Source of the DNA: a virus
IMG/VR virus record: IMGVR_UViG_3300010367_000378
Coordinates: 1-64,000 of that record
Length of the DNA: 64,000 bases
Reading direction: 5' to 3' (one strand)
Part shown: positions 37,733 to 46,085 of the stretch, in pieces
Layout: each line of letters opens with the position of its first letter
Numbering within the stretch: the stretch's first letter is position 1
Translations under genes and position numbers: made by a program
Notes under the pieces: model-generated
Database searches by the model: none
What the model saw: only the letters and a program-made list of their open reading frames with translations
Told to the model about the DNA's origin: nothing

Positions 37733-38547
37733 TCTCCTGCCCGGAGCAGGCTGCAGCGTGCATCGCCGAGGGCGCCCTCTTCGTCGCCAACCATTCCGGT
37801 GGGAAGGACTCGCAGGCGATGCTGATCCGCCTCCTCGAGGTGGTGCCGCGCGAGCAGCTCCTCGTCGTCCACGCCTCGCTCGGTGAGATGGAGTGGCCCG
37901 GCGCGCTCGAGCACGCGCAGCAGCAGGCCACAGCGGCCGGGCTCCCCTTCCTCGTGGCCCGGGCCGGGCTCTCTCTCTTGGAGCTCGTAGAGCGCCGCTA
38001 CAGCCGGCGGCCGGAGGTGCCAGCGTGGCCCTCCGCCTCGAACCGCCAATGCACCTCGGACCTCAAGCGGGACCCCATCATGCGCGAGGTCCGCCGCTAC
38101 GCGAGGCAGGCCGGAGCGGAGACGGTGGTCACCTGCATGGGGATGCGCGCGGCCGAGAGCCCGCGGCGGTCCCGGATGGCCACCTGGTCGGTGAACAGCC
38201 GCGGCACGACGTCGCGACATCGCTGGTTCGACTGGCTGCCGATCCACGACCTCTCCACCGAGGAGGTCTTCGCCACGATTCGCGGCGCCGGCCAGGAGCC
38301 GCACCCCGCCTACGCTTCGGGGAACGAACGCCTCTCCTGCATCTTCTGCATCCTCGGCTCTCGCCAGGACGCCAGGAACGGCGCCATCCACCACCCCGAC
38401 CTCTACGCCCGCTACGTCGCGCTCGAGGAGCGCACCGGCTACACCGCCCACCAGTCCCGCGAGTCGCTGGTCCAGTTGACCGGGCTCACGGTAGAGGACG
38501 CATACCGATCTCACGAATCTCTTTCTGAGGAGGATTCCCGTGCCTGA
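37729..38547 (+). CDS. PAPS reductase/DndC-like adenine-nucleotide hydrolase
   Basis: 272 residues. The PP-loop motif SGGKDSQAM lies at 23-31. CTSDLKRDPIMREVR (around residue 105) and CMGMRAAESPRR follow, as in the PAPS reductase group, and SCIFCILGS near 203-211 supplies a Cys pair. Enzymes of this fold activate a carboxylate, sulfate or nucleobase with ATP. Phage members have been proposed for sulfur-related or base modification. A role in DNA modification is possible alongside the methyltransferase, but this is inference. ATGA overlap upstream. Confidence 0.82.
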   Translation: MISCPEQAAACIAEGALFVANHSGGKDSQAMLIRLLEVVPREQLLVVHASLGEMEWPGALEHAQQQATAAGLPFLVARAGLSLLELVERRYSRRPEVPAWPSASNRQCTSDLKRDPIMREVRRYARQAGAETVVTCMGMRAAESPRRSRMATWSVNSRGTTSRHRWFDWLPIHDLSTEEVFATIRGAGQEPHPAYASGNERLSCIFCILGSRQDARNGAIHHPDLYARYVALEERTGYTAHQSRESLVQLTGLTVEDAYRSHESLSEEDSRA

Positions 38548-40573
38548 CTTCAAGCTCTTCAAGGCGGCCATCGCCAGCCAGTTCGCGCAGATGCAGCAGC
38601 AGCCCCTGTTCCAGGTGGAGATCGATGGCGATGCCCTCTGGACGACGTATCTCGCGAGCTTCCCGCCTGGCACCAACCCCATCTTCCGGGAGCGCACGGA
38701 ATACGACTGTAGCTGCTGCCGCCACTTCATCCGGACCGCCGGCGCCGTCGTCTCGATAGTGGACGGCAAGCTCGTCTCGCTGTGGGACATCGAGGTCGAG
38801 GAGCCCGCCTACGCCGCCGTCGCGGCGGCCCTCTCGACCCTCGTGAAGAGCAAGCCGCTGGCGGGCCCGTTCGTCCACTACGAGGCGACGGCAGGGATCG
38901 ACAAGAACGTCGAGCTGGTCGGCTCCGACAACCCCGAGCCCACCAGGACCTGGAACCACTTCTTCGTCAACATCGACCGGCGCCACGTGCGAGCCAAGGA
39001 CGGGATCGCCGCCTGGCTCGGCGAGCAGCGCGCGCGGCACGACGTTCTCCTCCGGAGCCTGCGCGAGATCGGCGCGGCCGAGGTTGAGACTGTCCTCGAC
39101 CTGATTGCCCAGGGTTCCCTCTACCGGGGCGAGGAACACCGGGTGGCCATCACGCAGTTCCGCGACCTCAAGGCCCGCTTCGATGCCCTCGCTGGCAACG
39201 AGACCGCCGAGGACGTCTTCGCCTGGACGGCTGATGTCTCGGGTGCCGTTTCCCGCTTCCGCAACACGGCGATCGGGTCACTGCTCGTAGACCTGAGCGA
39301 GGGCAAGGAGTTGGAGGCGGCCGTCGCTTCCTTCGAGGCAAAGGTCGCGCCCATGAACTACAAGCGCCCCACCGCGCTCGTCACCCCGGCCATGGTAGCC
39401 GCGGCCAAGGAGACCCTCGCGGGGCTCGGCCTGCTCTCAGCCCTCGACCGGCGTTTCGCGACCGCCCGCGATGTTGGCGTGGATGCCGTCCTCTTCGCCG
39501 ATCGCTCGGCCCGGCCGGTTGCCAGCGACGTATTCGACGACGTGGCGCAGGAGGCCGGCGCACGCGCCGGGAAGAAGACCCTGGACAAGGTCGAGGAAGT
39601 CCCGGTGGACCGCTTCCTGGCCGAGATCGTCCCGCGGGCGGAGTCGATCGAGGTGTTGGTCGAGAACCGCCACCTGGGGAATTTCGTCAGCCTGATCGCT
39701 CCCTGCGATCCGACCGCCGGCCGGATCTTCAAGTGGGGCAACCTCTTCTCGTGGAGCTACGCCGGCGAACTGGCCGACGCGATCCGCGAGCGGGTCAAGC
39801 GGGCGGGCGGGAACGTGACCGGCGACCTCTGCTGCAGGTTGGCGTGGCGGAACACGGACGATCTCGACTTCCACATGCAGGAGCCCGGGCGGTACGAGAT
39901 CTCCTTCCAGACCCGGGGCTCGACCTCGCCCTCCGGGGGCCGCCTCGACGTGGACATGAATGTGAGCGGAGAGACCCGCGAGCCGGTCGAGAACATCTGT
40001 TACGCCAGCCGGAGCCGCATGCGGGAGGGGGACTACAGGCTCTTCGTCCACCAGTATCGCTACCGCGAGGCGGTCGACCCCGGCTTCGAGGTCGAGATTG
40101 ACTACCTGGGCGAGGTGCGCCGCTACGCCTATCCCCAGGTCGTGAAGCACGGGCATGAGGTAGAGGTCGCTCGGTTCCGCTACACGCATGCCGGCGGCGT
40201 CGAGATCATCAGTTCGCTCCCCGAGAGCCAGGCTGGCCGCCTCGCCTGGGGGCTCCAGACCCAGAGCTTCCACCGGGTCCGCCTCCTCATGCACTCCCCC
40301 AACTTCTGGGAAGGCCAGGCGGTCGGCAACCGGCACCTGTTCTTCATGCTCGAAGGCTGCCGCAACGACGGGAGCGCCCGCCCCTTCTTCAACGAATTCC
40401 TCCGCCCCGACTTGGAGCCCCACCGCAAGGTCTTTGAGGTCGTCGGCGCCCGCATGAAGCCGGCCGACTCGGACGAGCAGTTGAGCGGGCTCGGCTTCTC
40501 ATCGACCCGCCGCGATTCGGTCACCTGCCGAGTCCGGGGGAGCTTCACCCGCACGATCAAGGTCACGTTCTAG
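38540..40573 (+). CDS. Large conserved phage protein with DUF2135-like domain
   Basis: 677 residues from a GTG at 38540 (GAGGAGG upstream). CSCCRHFIR near 55-63 looks like a zinc site. The central region is helical (200-400). GRIFKWGNLFSWSYAGELAD (about 395) begins a conserved block, and about 425-510 (DDLDFHMQEPGRYEISFQTR; SGGRLDVDMN; REPVENICYA) resembles the DUF2135 beta-sandwich. Proteins like this accompany the next gene in many phages. Function unknown to me. Confidence 0.75.
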   Translation: MPDFKLFKAAIASQFAQMQQQPLFQVEIDGDALWTTYLASFPPGTNPIFRERTEYDCSCCRHFIRTAGAVVSIVDGKLVSLWDIEVEEPAYAAVAAALSTLVKSKPLAGPFVHYEATAGIDKNVELVGSDNPEPTRTWNHFFVNIDRRHVRAKDGIAAWLGEQRARHDVLLRSLREIGAAEVETVLDLIAQGSLYRGEEHRVAITQFRDLKARFDALAGNETAEDVFAWTADVSGAVSRFRNTAIGSLLVDLSEGKELEAAVASFEAKVAPMNYKRPTALVTPAMVAAAKETLAGLGLLSALDRRFATARDVGVDAVLFADRSARPVASDVFDDVAQEAGARAGKKTLDKVEEVPVDRFLAEIVPRAESIEVLVENRHLGNFVSLIAPCDPTAGRIFKWGNLFSWSYAGELADAIRERVKRAGGNVTGDLCCRLAWRNTDDLDFHMQEPGRYEISFQTRGSTSPSGGRLDVDMNVSGETREPVENICYASRSRMREGDYRLFVHQYRYREAVDPGFEVEIDYLGEVRRYAYPQVVKHGHEVEVARFRYTHAGGVEIISSLPESQAGRLAWGLQTQSFHRVRLLMHSPNFWEGQAVGNRHLFFMLEGCRNDGSARPFFNEFLRPDLEPHRKVFEVVGARMKPADSDEQLSGLGFSSTRRDSVTCRVRGSFTRTIKVTF

Positions 40574-40635
40574 ACCAGCAGGGACCCGCCGGGATGACCT
40601 CGGCGGGAGAGCGATACCAGAGAGGAGCCTTACCC

Positions 40636-41079
40636 ATGTCCGAGCCCATCACCGCCCCCGCCGCGACCTTCACCACCGCCCCTGACTTCGAGCGGGCCAG
40701 CCGCCTCAAGCTGCGCTTCGACTCCCCTAAGGGCCAGCTCACCGTCGAGGATCTCTGGGATCTCCCCCTGACGTCCGCGACCAACCGCGCCAACCTCGAC
40801 AGCATCGCCGTCGCGCTCCATCGCCAGACCCGGGAGGCGGCCGAGGTGGTCTCCTTTGTCGACAAGACCGCGCCGACCGGCAGCGACGAGCTGCTGCTCA
40901 AGTTCGAGATCGTCCGCCACGTGATCCGCGTCCGGGTCGCCGAGCGTGACGCTGCTCGGGACCTCGCCGATCGGGCGGAGAAGAAGAAGCGCATCCTCGC
41001 CCTCATCGAGCAGAAGAAGGACGAGGCGCTCGCCGGCAAGTCGGTCGAGGAGCTGCTCGCCCTGGCGGAGTCGCTGTAA
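40636..41079 (+). CDS. Conserved small phage protein
   Basis: 147 residues from the ATG at 40636 with AGAGGAG upstream. The opening FERASRLKLRFDSPKGQLTV, then EDLWDLPLTS, is the start of a conserved phage family that usually follows the large protein encoded just upstream. The C-terminal part is a charged helix (LADRAEKKKRILALIEQKKD). Function unknown. Confidence 0.75.
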   Translation: MSEPITAPAATFTTAPDFERASRLKLRFDSPKGQLTVEDLWDLPLTSATNRANLDSIAVALHRQTREAAEVVSFVDKTAPTGSDELLLKFEIVRHVIRVRVAERDAARDLADRAEKKKRILALIEQKKDEALAGKSVEELLALAESL

Positions 41080-41946
41080 GTGAGCCAGGTGCTGTGCCAG
41101 GCGTGCGGCGAGCGGCCGGTGATCCCGCCCGTGCTCTCCTGCTGGTTCTGTCGGCAGAAGCCGGCTGATCGCCGTCGCCGGTACGGCGCCTGGCACCGCA
41201 CCCAGATCATCGAGACCTACAAGGCAACCTCCTCGACGGCGAAGGCCGCGGCAGCGGCGGGGACGAGCGCTTCCTACGCCTGGCACATCCTCGACGACGA
41301 GGGGTTGATCACCAACCGCACCCCGGAGTATCCGGCCGAGGTGGTCGAGGAGGCGCTGCGGCTCTACATCGACGAGCGGCTTTCCTGCCGCGGCGTCGAG
41401 GCTCGCCTCCGGGAGAAACACTCGCCGGCGCCGAGCCAGGAATCGATTCACCAGTGGGTGAAAGCCCACGGGTTGCTCCGGACGAAGAGTCAGGCCGACG
41501 TCATCCAGAACAGCCGCCGGAACGGTCGAGACTACGAGGGCGAGGTGGGACCCCGCGCCCAGGAGCTCGCCACGCGCAAGCTGAGCGTCCGGAGGATTGC
41601 CCGCGAGCTCGGGGTGAGCCGCCAGGCCGTGAAGCGCCACCTCAGCGAGGAAGACCGCCCGGGCCCGGCCATGGCCACGATCCGCCAGGCCTGGGAGGCT
41701 GACACCCCCGAGGCACGCGCCCGCCGGGCCCGGCGCGACCAGGTGGTGGTCATGCGCCATGACGGCGCCACCTATCCTGAGATCGAAGAGGAGAGCGGGC
41801 TGTCCACCGCCACCGTCTACCTGTACCTCAAGGGCGCGGGGTTGGTGGCCGACGAGGACCTGCCAGAGGACGTCCGCGCGGTCGTGCGCCAGCTCGCCGG
41901 CCTGCGCAAGGTGATCCGCCGACACTCCAAGGAGGCACGGGGCTGA
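41080..41946 (+). CDS. Zinc-ribbon plus helix-turn-helix protein
   Basis: 288 residues from a GTG one base after the preceding stop. Residues 6-28 hold CQACGERPVIPPVLSCWFCR, shared with the next gene. Several helix-turn-helix-like units follow (RTQIIETYKATSSTAKAAAA; LSVRRIARELGVSRQAVKRH; YPEIEEESGLSTATVYLYLK). A DNA-binding protein, possibly a regulator. No enzymatic domain seen. Confidence 0.7.
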   Translation: MSQVLCQACGERPVIPPVLSCWFCRQKPADRRRRYGAWHRTQIIETYKATSSTAKAAAAAGTSASYAWHILDDEGLITNRTPEYPAEVVEEALRLYIDERLSCRGVEARLREKHSPAPSQESIHQWVKAHGLLRTKSQADVIQNSRRNGRDYEGEVGPRAQELATRKLSVRRIARELGVSRQAVKRHLSEEDRPGPAMATIRQAWEADTPEARARRARRDQVVVMRHDGATYPEIEEESGLSTATVYLYLKGAGLVADEDLPEDVRAVVRQLAGLRKVIRRHSKEARG

Positions 41947-42821
41947 TGAAGACCCCCCTCTGCAGCGCCTGCGGCAAGAACCCGGTCATCTGGCCGATCC
42001 TGGTCTGCTGGTGGTGCCGGCAGGCCGGAGTGCCGGTGCCGAAGGCGCCCAGGCGCCGGGGGAAGAAGCGGCCCTACGCATCGCGGAAGCGCTGGACGCC
42101 GGCGGACGACGAGCTGCTCCGGCGCACCTATGCCGACACCTCCTCGACCGAGCTCCTGAAGCTCTTCCCGGGGCGGCCGATCGGCTCCATCTACCAGCAC
42201 GCCGCCAGTCTGGGGCTGAAGAAGAGCCGGGCCTACCTGACCGACCAGCGCCGGGAGGAGGTTCGACGCCTGCGCGAGCACGGACAGGCCTATCGATTTC
42301 CCAAGGGGCACGTCCCCGCCAACAAGGGGAAGAAGGGCCGGCCCTCGACCGGCCGCATGGCCGAGACGCAGTTCAAGAAGGGGAACAAGCCACACACCTG
42401 GCTGCCCGTGGGGACCACCCGCTTCGACAAGGACGGCTACCTGCAGCGCAAGGTGAGCGACACCGGCTATCCGCCCCGGGACTGGCGCAATGTCCACGTC
42501 CTGCTCTGGGAGGAGGCGCACGGGCCCGTCCCGCCGAAGCACCGGGTGGTCTTCCGCAACGGCGACAAGACGGACATTCGCCTGGAGAACCTGGAGCTCA
42601 TCTCCTTCGCCGAGGCGATGCGCCGCAACACCATCCACCGAGCCGAGATGCCCGAGGAGATCCGCAGCGTGCTGCGGCAGATCGGAGGCCTTCGGCGCCG
42701 AATCACGATGAAGGAGAGGAAACATGGCAAAGAACGAGACGGGGAAGACGATCGAGGACCTGAGGGGCCTGCTGTTCAAGACGGCCGAGCGGCTGGACGC
42801 GGCGACGCCGGAGCAGCTTGA
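41946..42821 (+). CDS. HNH endonuclease with zinc-ribbon N-terminus
   Basis: 291 residues, ATG overlapping the preceding stop (TGATG). Residues 5-27 carry CSACGKNPVIWPILVCWWCR, paralogous to the start of the upstream protein. A Myb-like helical unit follows (WTPADDELLRRTYADTSSTE). The HNH part has TRFDKDGYLQRK, WRNVHVLLWEEAHGPVPPKH, RVVFRNGDKTDIRLENLELI. The family normally ends near residue 255 (QIGGLRRRITM). Here the frame continues into the next gene for about 98 bases, giving a low-complexity tail. A mobile nuclease or a packaging-associated HNH are both possible. Confidence 0.85.
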   Translation: MKTPLCSACGKNPVIWPILVCWWCRQAGVPVPKAPRRRGKKRPYASRKRWTPADDELLRRTYADTSSTELLKLFPGRPIGSIYQHAASLGLKKSRAYLTDQRREEVRRLREHGQAYRFPKGHVPANKGKKGRPSTGRMAETQFKKGNKPHTWLPVGTTRFDKDGYLQRKVSDTGYPPRDWRNVHVLLWEEAHGPVPPKHRVVFRNGDKTDIRLENLELISFAEAMRRNTIHRAEMPEEIRSVLRQIGGLRRRITMKERKHGKERDGEDDRGPEGPAVQDGRAAGRGDAGAA

Positions 42822-43059
42822 CGTCGAGCTGCTGCGGGCTCGGGGCATCGGCGACATCGCCAAGGTCCTCGTGGACACGGCGCGGGTCGAGGTGGCCCGG
42901 GAGAAGGCGACGGGGCAGCACAGCGGGAGCGGATTCTTGCCTTCGCGGGGCGAGCTCCCGCCGGTAGAAGGAGAGAAGACGAAACCCCGGTTGGTGGGAA
43001 ATTCCGGGGGGGGGGGTAAATTCGCGTCTATCGGTAACGAACAGGAGACGTTGAAATGA
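42724..43059 (+). CDS. Conserved small phage protein
   Basis: 111 residues, ATG at 42724 with GGAGAGG. The pattern (TIEDLRGLLFKTAERLDA; IGDIAKVLVDTARVEVARE) recalls a small phage protein usually found after HNH genes. An 11-base G run (43006-43016) lies in the 3' part and encodes a Gly stretch. ATGA overlap with the next gene. Confidence 0.7.
   Translation: MAKNETGKTIEDLRGLLFKTAERLDAATPEQLDVELLRARGIGDIAKVLVDTARVEVAREKATGQHSGSGFLPSRGELPPVEGEKTKPRLVGNSGGGGKFASIGNEQETLK
43006..43016 (+). repeat. Run of 11 G
   Basis: An uninterrupted 11-base G run inside the gene 42724-43059. It encodes part of GNSGGGGKF. Length change would shift the frame for the last 14 codons. It is also a site prone to sequencing error. 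Confidence 0.85.
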
Positions 43060-43738
43060 ACGAAGAAGACGAGGGAGAGATCGGCTACGTCGAGGGGAAG
43101 CGCCGAGCGTTGTTGGGGGTACTCCGTCACGTCCTCGGCGAGTTGGGAGTAAAGGACCCCGAGGCGGGCAAGGTGCGGTGGGTGATCGAGCGCCAGGAGA
43201 CGGTCGCCCAACTTCGCGCGGTCTGCGCCGATCACGGCGACAACGACTGGGACGAGGACCTCCACCTCGGCGATGTCATCGAGAAGCACCTCGCTGACCC
43301 CCTCCGCGAGGCGGTGGAAGCGGACGAGATTCCCGACCTGGTAGCAAACAGCCGTGTAAGGCTGGCCGGGTTCGTCTACCGGCTCACCTGGGGGAATCCC
43401 GACCGTGCCGACGAGAGGACTCGCTGGGTTCTCGTCCCGGATGGACCCGAGTCGCCGGCGGACTTCTTCGCCGCGGCCGAGGAACTGGCGGCTGCAGGTA
43501 GGACGGTGATGGCCCGGGCCTGGGTCGAGAAGCAGAAGGGACCGCTCCTGGACGCGTTGATGGAGTGCCTCGCCAGGGTCGACTGCCGCGCCGCAGCCGA
43601 GGATGTCGAAGCTCAGCGGAACGCGAGGCAAGTCCTCTCCGACCTGGGGATTGAGGTCCCGAGCTTGACCTACCCCGACAACGTTCTCGGCGGCGCCGGA
43701 AGAGCGAGGTCGCCTTCGCCGAGGAGCCCTCCGAATGA
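43056..43738 (+). CDS. Hypothetical protein, apparent frameshift near its end
   Basis: ATG at 43056 overlapping the preceding stop. Coding frame clear through LSDLGIEVPSLTYPDNVLGG (about 43690). Beyond that the frame becomes low-complexity, while another frame gives RKSEVAFAEEPSE and a stop at 43736-43738 that overlaps the next ATG. One missing base near 43690 would restore it, giving about 227 residues. Helix-rich and acidic. No family recognised. Confidence 0.6.
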
Positions 43739-44216
43739 GCGACCAGCGGACCGCCTACCCCGACGCCCCCCTGACCCTCCCGGCCGAGGACGTCGCCGCG
43801 CTGCTCCGGAGGGTCCTCGCTGGCGAGCTCATATTCGCCTCCTCCTCGACGACGTCGACTTCCAGACGGCCTACTGCAACTCGGTCCTCTTCGCCGTCGA
43901 CGTCCGCGAGGGCCGCTGGCTCCTCTCGGTCTTCAACGACTGCGCCGAGGTCGACTACGTCGAGGTCGCGGTCGCTCCCGACGGGCGGTCCGGCGAGTTC
44001 GACCTCTGGGCGGACTCGCTCCCCGAGGTAGGGATCGCAGCCGGCCCGCTCGACCTCCTGACCGAGGAGGAGCAGGGCCGGCTCGAAGAAGTCGTCTTCG
44101 CCCTCGCCCCGGCCGGGCGGCCGAAGTGCCCGAAGTGCGGCTCCTTCGCCCATCTTGAGCGGGCCGGGCTCTGGTTCGCGTGCGAGAAGCGGCACGCCGC
44201 GGAGGAGGAGCCTTGA
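43735..44216 (+). CDS. Hypothetical protein with C-terminal zinc ribbon, apparent frameshift
   Basis: ATG at 43735. The frame reads MSDQRTAYPDAPLTLPAEDV plus AALLRRVLAGEL, and then one missing base near 43838 moves it to IRLLLDDVDFQTAYCNSVLF and onward to a stop at 44216. The C-terminus holds CPKCGSFAHLERAGLWFAC, a zinc ribbon. A full protein would have about 160 residues. TTGA overlap with the next start. Function unknown. Confidence 0.6.
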
Positions 44217-44435
44217 GCGTCCAGCCGCAGTGCCGCGAGTTCTTCCTCGTCGGCGCCGACGTCTTCGTCCGACCGACCGGCTCCCGAGCTCGGCCCTGGT
44301 GAGGTGGTCGTCCATAGCATCGGCAGCCGGTTCCCGCTGATCGTCGAGGGTCGGATCGAGGTCGAGTATGAGGCCCCCGGGCCGCGCCCAGGACGAGGAC
44401 CCCGCGACTACTTCCCGGACAGGAGGAGATCGTGA
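44213..44435 (+). CDS. Small hypothetical protein, apparent frameshift
   Basis: A TTG at 44213 overlaps the preceding stop: LSVQPQCREFFLVGADVFVR. Near 44281 a surplus base moves the frame to ELGPGEVVVHSIGSRFPLIV and onward, ending at 44433-44435 and overlapping the next GTG. The joined product would be about 73 residues. Supported by start and stop overlaps on both sides. Confidence 0.45.
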
Positions 44436-44608
44436 GGTGGATCGGTCCGAGGGAGGAGGACCTCGACGCCAGCGGCGTCCGCCTCCTCCGCCCAGTTCCT
44501 CCCGAGCGCTGGCCCTACGGTCCGCCCGAGGACCACCAGGACTGCTGCGGCCTCCGCGAGGGGGGCCTCTTCTGCGACTGCACGGCGAGCTCCGAGGAGG
44601 AGGGTTGA
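44432..44608 (+). CDS. Small Cys-cluster protein
   Basis: 58 residues from a GTG at 44432 with AGGAGGAG upstream. CCGLREGGLFCDC (about 39-51) gives four Cys in a short span, a likely metal site. The stop overlaps a TTG start of the next gene. Confidence 0.55.
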   Translation: MRWIGPREEDLDASGVRLLRPVPPERWPYGPPEDHQDCCGLREGGLFCDCTASSEEEG

Positions 44609-45444
44609 CTCGTCGCTCCCCGGAACGCCCGACGTTCGCCTCGGAGCGCGCTCTCTGCGAGGCGTTCCTCGCCGGGGCTGCCGTCCCCGACGGCTGGACC
44701 GCCTATCCCGAGACCGACGGCTGGGACATCCTCCTGATCCGCGACCAGGTGCAGGTGGGCGTGCAGGCGAAGCTCCGGCCCTCGCTCGAGGTGCTGGCGC
44801 AGGCAGCTCGGCCGCTCCGACGCTGGCGTGATGCTCGTGGCCCCCATTACATCGCCGTCTTGGTTCCCTGGACCGAGGGCAATTTCTCTGACCTGGCCGA
44901 GATCCTGGGGCTCGTCGTGTTGCGGCCCTGGTTGCGGCAGCACCGAGGGCGGGATGGCGAGCAGGTCTTGACCTGGCACCCTGTCTCGCAGGCGATCGCA
45001 GGACTTCCGCCGCTTCACTTCGAGGCGCCAGCGTGGGTGCCGCCGGTGGTGCCCGATGTCCCCGCCGGCGTCCCGTCACCGGTCCAGCTCACCGAGTGGA
45101 AGATCCGTGCTCTGCGCTTCATGGCCCGCCTGGAAGTCCGAGGCTACGTCACGGTCCACGATCTGCGCGACTTCGGGATGACCTCCTCGCTCTGGTATCA
45201 CCGCTGGCTCGTTCCGCAGGAGGGGCCTTCCCAGAACCCGCCGCGGTGGGTGCGCAAGCCTGGGGTCGCGCTGGTAGATGCTCAGCACCCCGAGATCTTC
45301 GCGCAGTTCGTCCAGGCGACGAGGGAGGAGGGCATCCCTGTATCAGAGCGGGAGCGCGTGGCGGCCGAGCGCCGGGAACGAAGCGATCAGCGCCTCCAAT
45401 TGCTGCTCGATGGCCTGGCCTGGGCCGATGGCTCAGGAACCTAG
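44605..45444 (+). CDS. Putative PD-(D/E)XK nuclease-like protein
   Basis: 279 residues from a TTG at 44605 overlapping the preceding stop. Residues about 35-60 (YPETDGWDILLIRD; QVGVQAKL) follow the D-x(n)-[EQ]xK strand pattern of restriction-like nucleases, with Q in place of E. The middle and C-terminal parts are helical, with a winged-helix-like end. The TAG stop shares the CTAG at 45441-45444 with the convergent endolysin gene. Activity is uncertain because of the Gln. Confidence 0.55.
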   Translation: MTRRSPERPTFASERALCEAFLAGAAVPDGWTAYPETDGWDILLIRDQVQVGVQAKLRPSLEVLAQAARPLRRWRDARGPHYIAVLVPWTEGNFSDLAEILGLVVLRPWLRQHRGRDGEQVLTWHPVSQAIAGLPPLHFEAPAWVPPVVPDVPAGVPSPVQLTEWKIRALRFMARLEVRGYVTVHDLRDFGMTSSLWYHRWLVPQEGPSQNPPRWVRKPGVALVDAQHPEIFAQFVQATREEGIPVSERERVAAERRERSDQRLQLLLDGLAWADGSGT

Positions 45445-46085
45445 CCTGCCGTCCAGAGCGGCAGCAGGTAGGGCTTGCCGGCCTCGAACCGGGCCCGGAC
45501 CTCCGCGAGCGACAGGCCGGTCGCCGCCTGGTGATGCGGGAGGTCCTGCTTCTTCCCGGGCCAGAGGCCGCCCCATTCCAGCCCCGGGATCGTGCCCGAG
45601 ATCTTGCCGGCGAGCCGGTAGGGGGGAAGATCCCCCGGCTGGTCGCCGTTGAGGTATCGGCCGCCGGCAAAGATGCCGAGGTCGACGGCGAGGCCGAAGT
45701 TGTGGTTCGACTGTCCCCCGCGGGCGTAGGTCACGATGTCCCTGGGATCGCCGTTGCGACCCTGGCGGAACAGCTCGTCCTGTTCGGCGTAGTTCCGGGT
45801 GCCGCTGATGACCCGGGCATCGAGCCCCTCGACGTGGAGCTTGGCGAGTAGGTGTCGCATCAGCACCTGGGCGCCCGGCAGGAGGGTGCGCAGCAGTCCC
45901 TCGGTGCGCCCGTCGAGCTCGTTACCGGCGGCGGTCCGGATCGAGGCGAAGGCCTCGTCCCATGCCGCCTGGGCGCGGTCGGTCTTGGAGCCCCAGTCGC
46001 CGTCGAGCTTCCCGGTGTAGAACCCGGCGGCCGAGGCGAGGCGTTGGAAGTAGAGGACGTCGCCGGCGAAGAGGGGGGAGCTCAT
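45441..46085 (-). CDS. M15 family peptidase endolysin
   Basis: 214 residues. Residues 1-70 form a peptidoglycan-binding-like helical domain (FQRLASAAGFYTGKLDGDWG; QAAWDEAF). The peptidase part shows the VanY/M15 motifs: SGTRNYAEQDELFRQGR, then SNHNFGLAVDLGIF (the SxHxxGxAxD zinc site), and GLEWGGLW...KKQDLPHH. It cuts peptide stems of peptidoglycan for lysis. No signal peptide, so it depends on a holin or another release route. Convergent with the rightward block. Confidence 0.92.
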   Translation of the reverse strand: MSSPLFAGDVLYFQRLASAAGFYTGKLDGDWGSKTDRAQAAWDEAFASIRTAAGNELDGRTEGLLRTLLPGAQVLMRHLLAKLHVEGLDARVISGTRNYAEQDELFRQGRNGDPRDIVTYARGGQSNHNFGLAVDLGIFAGGRYLNGDQPGDLPPYRLAGKISGTIPGLEWGGLWPGKKQDLPHHQAATGLSLAEVRARFEAGKPYLLPLWTAG

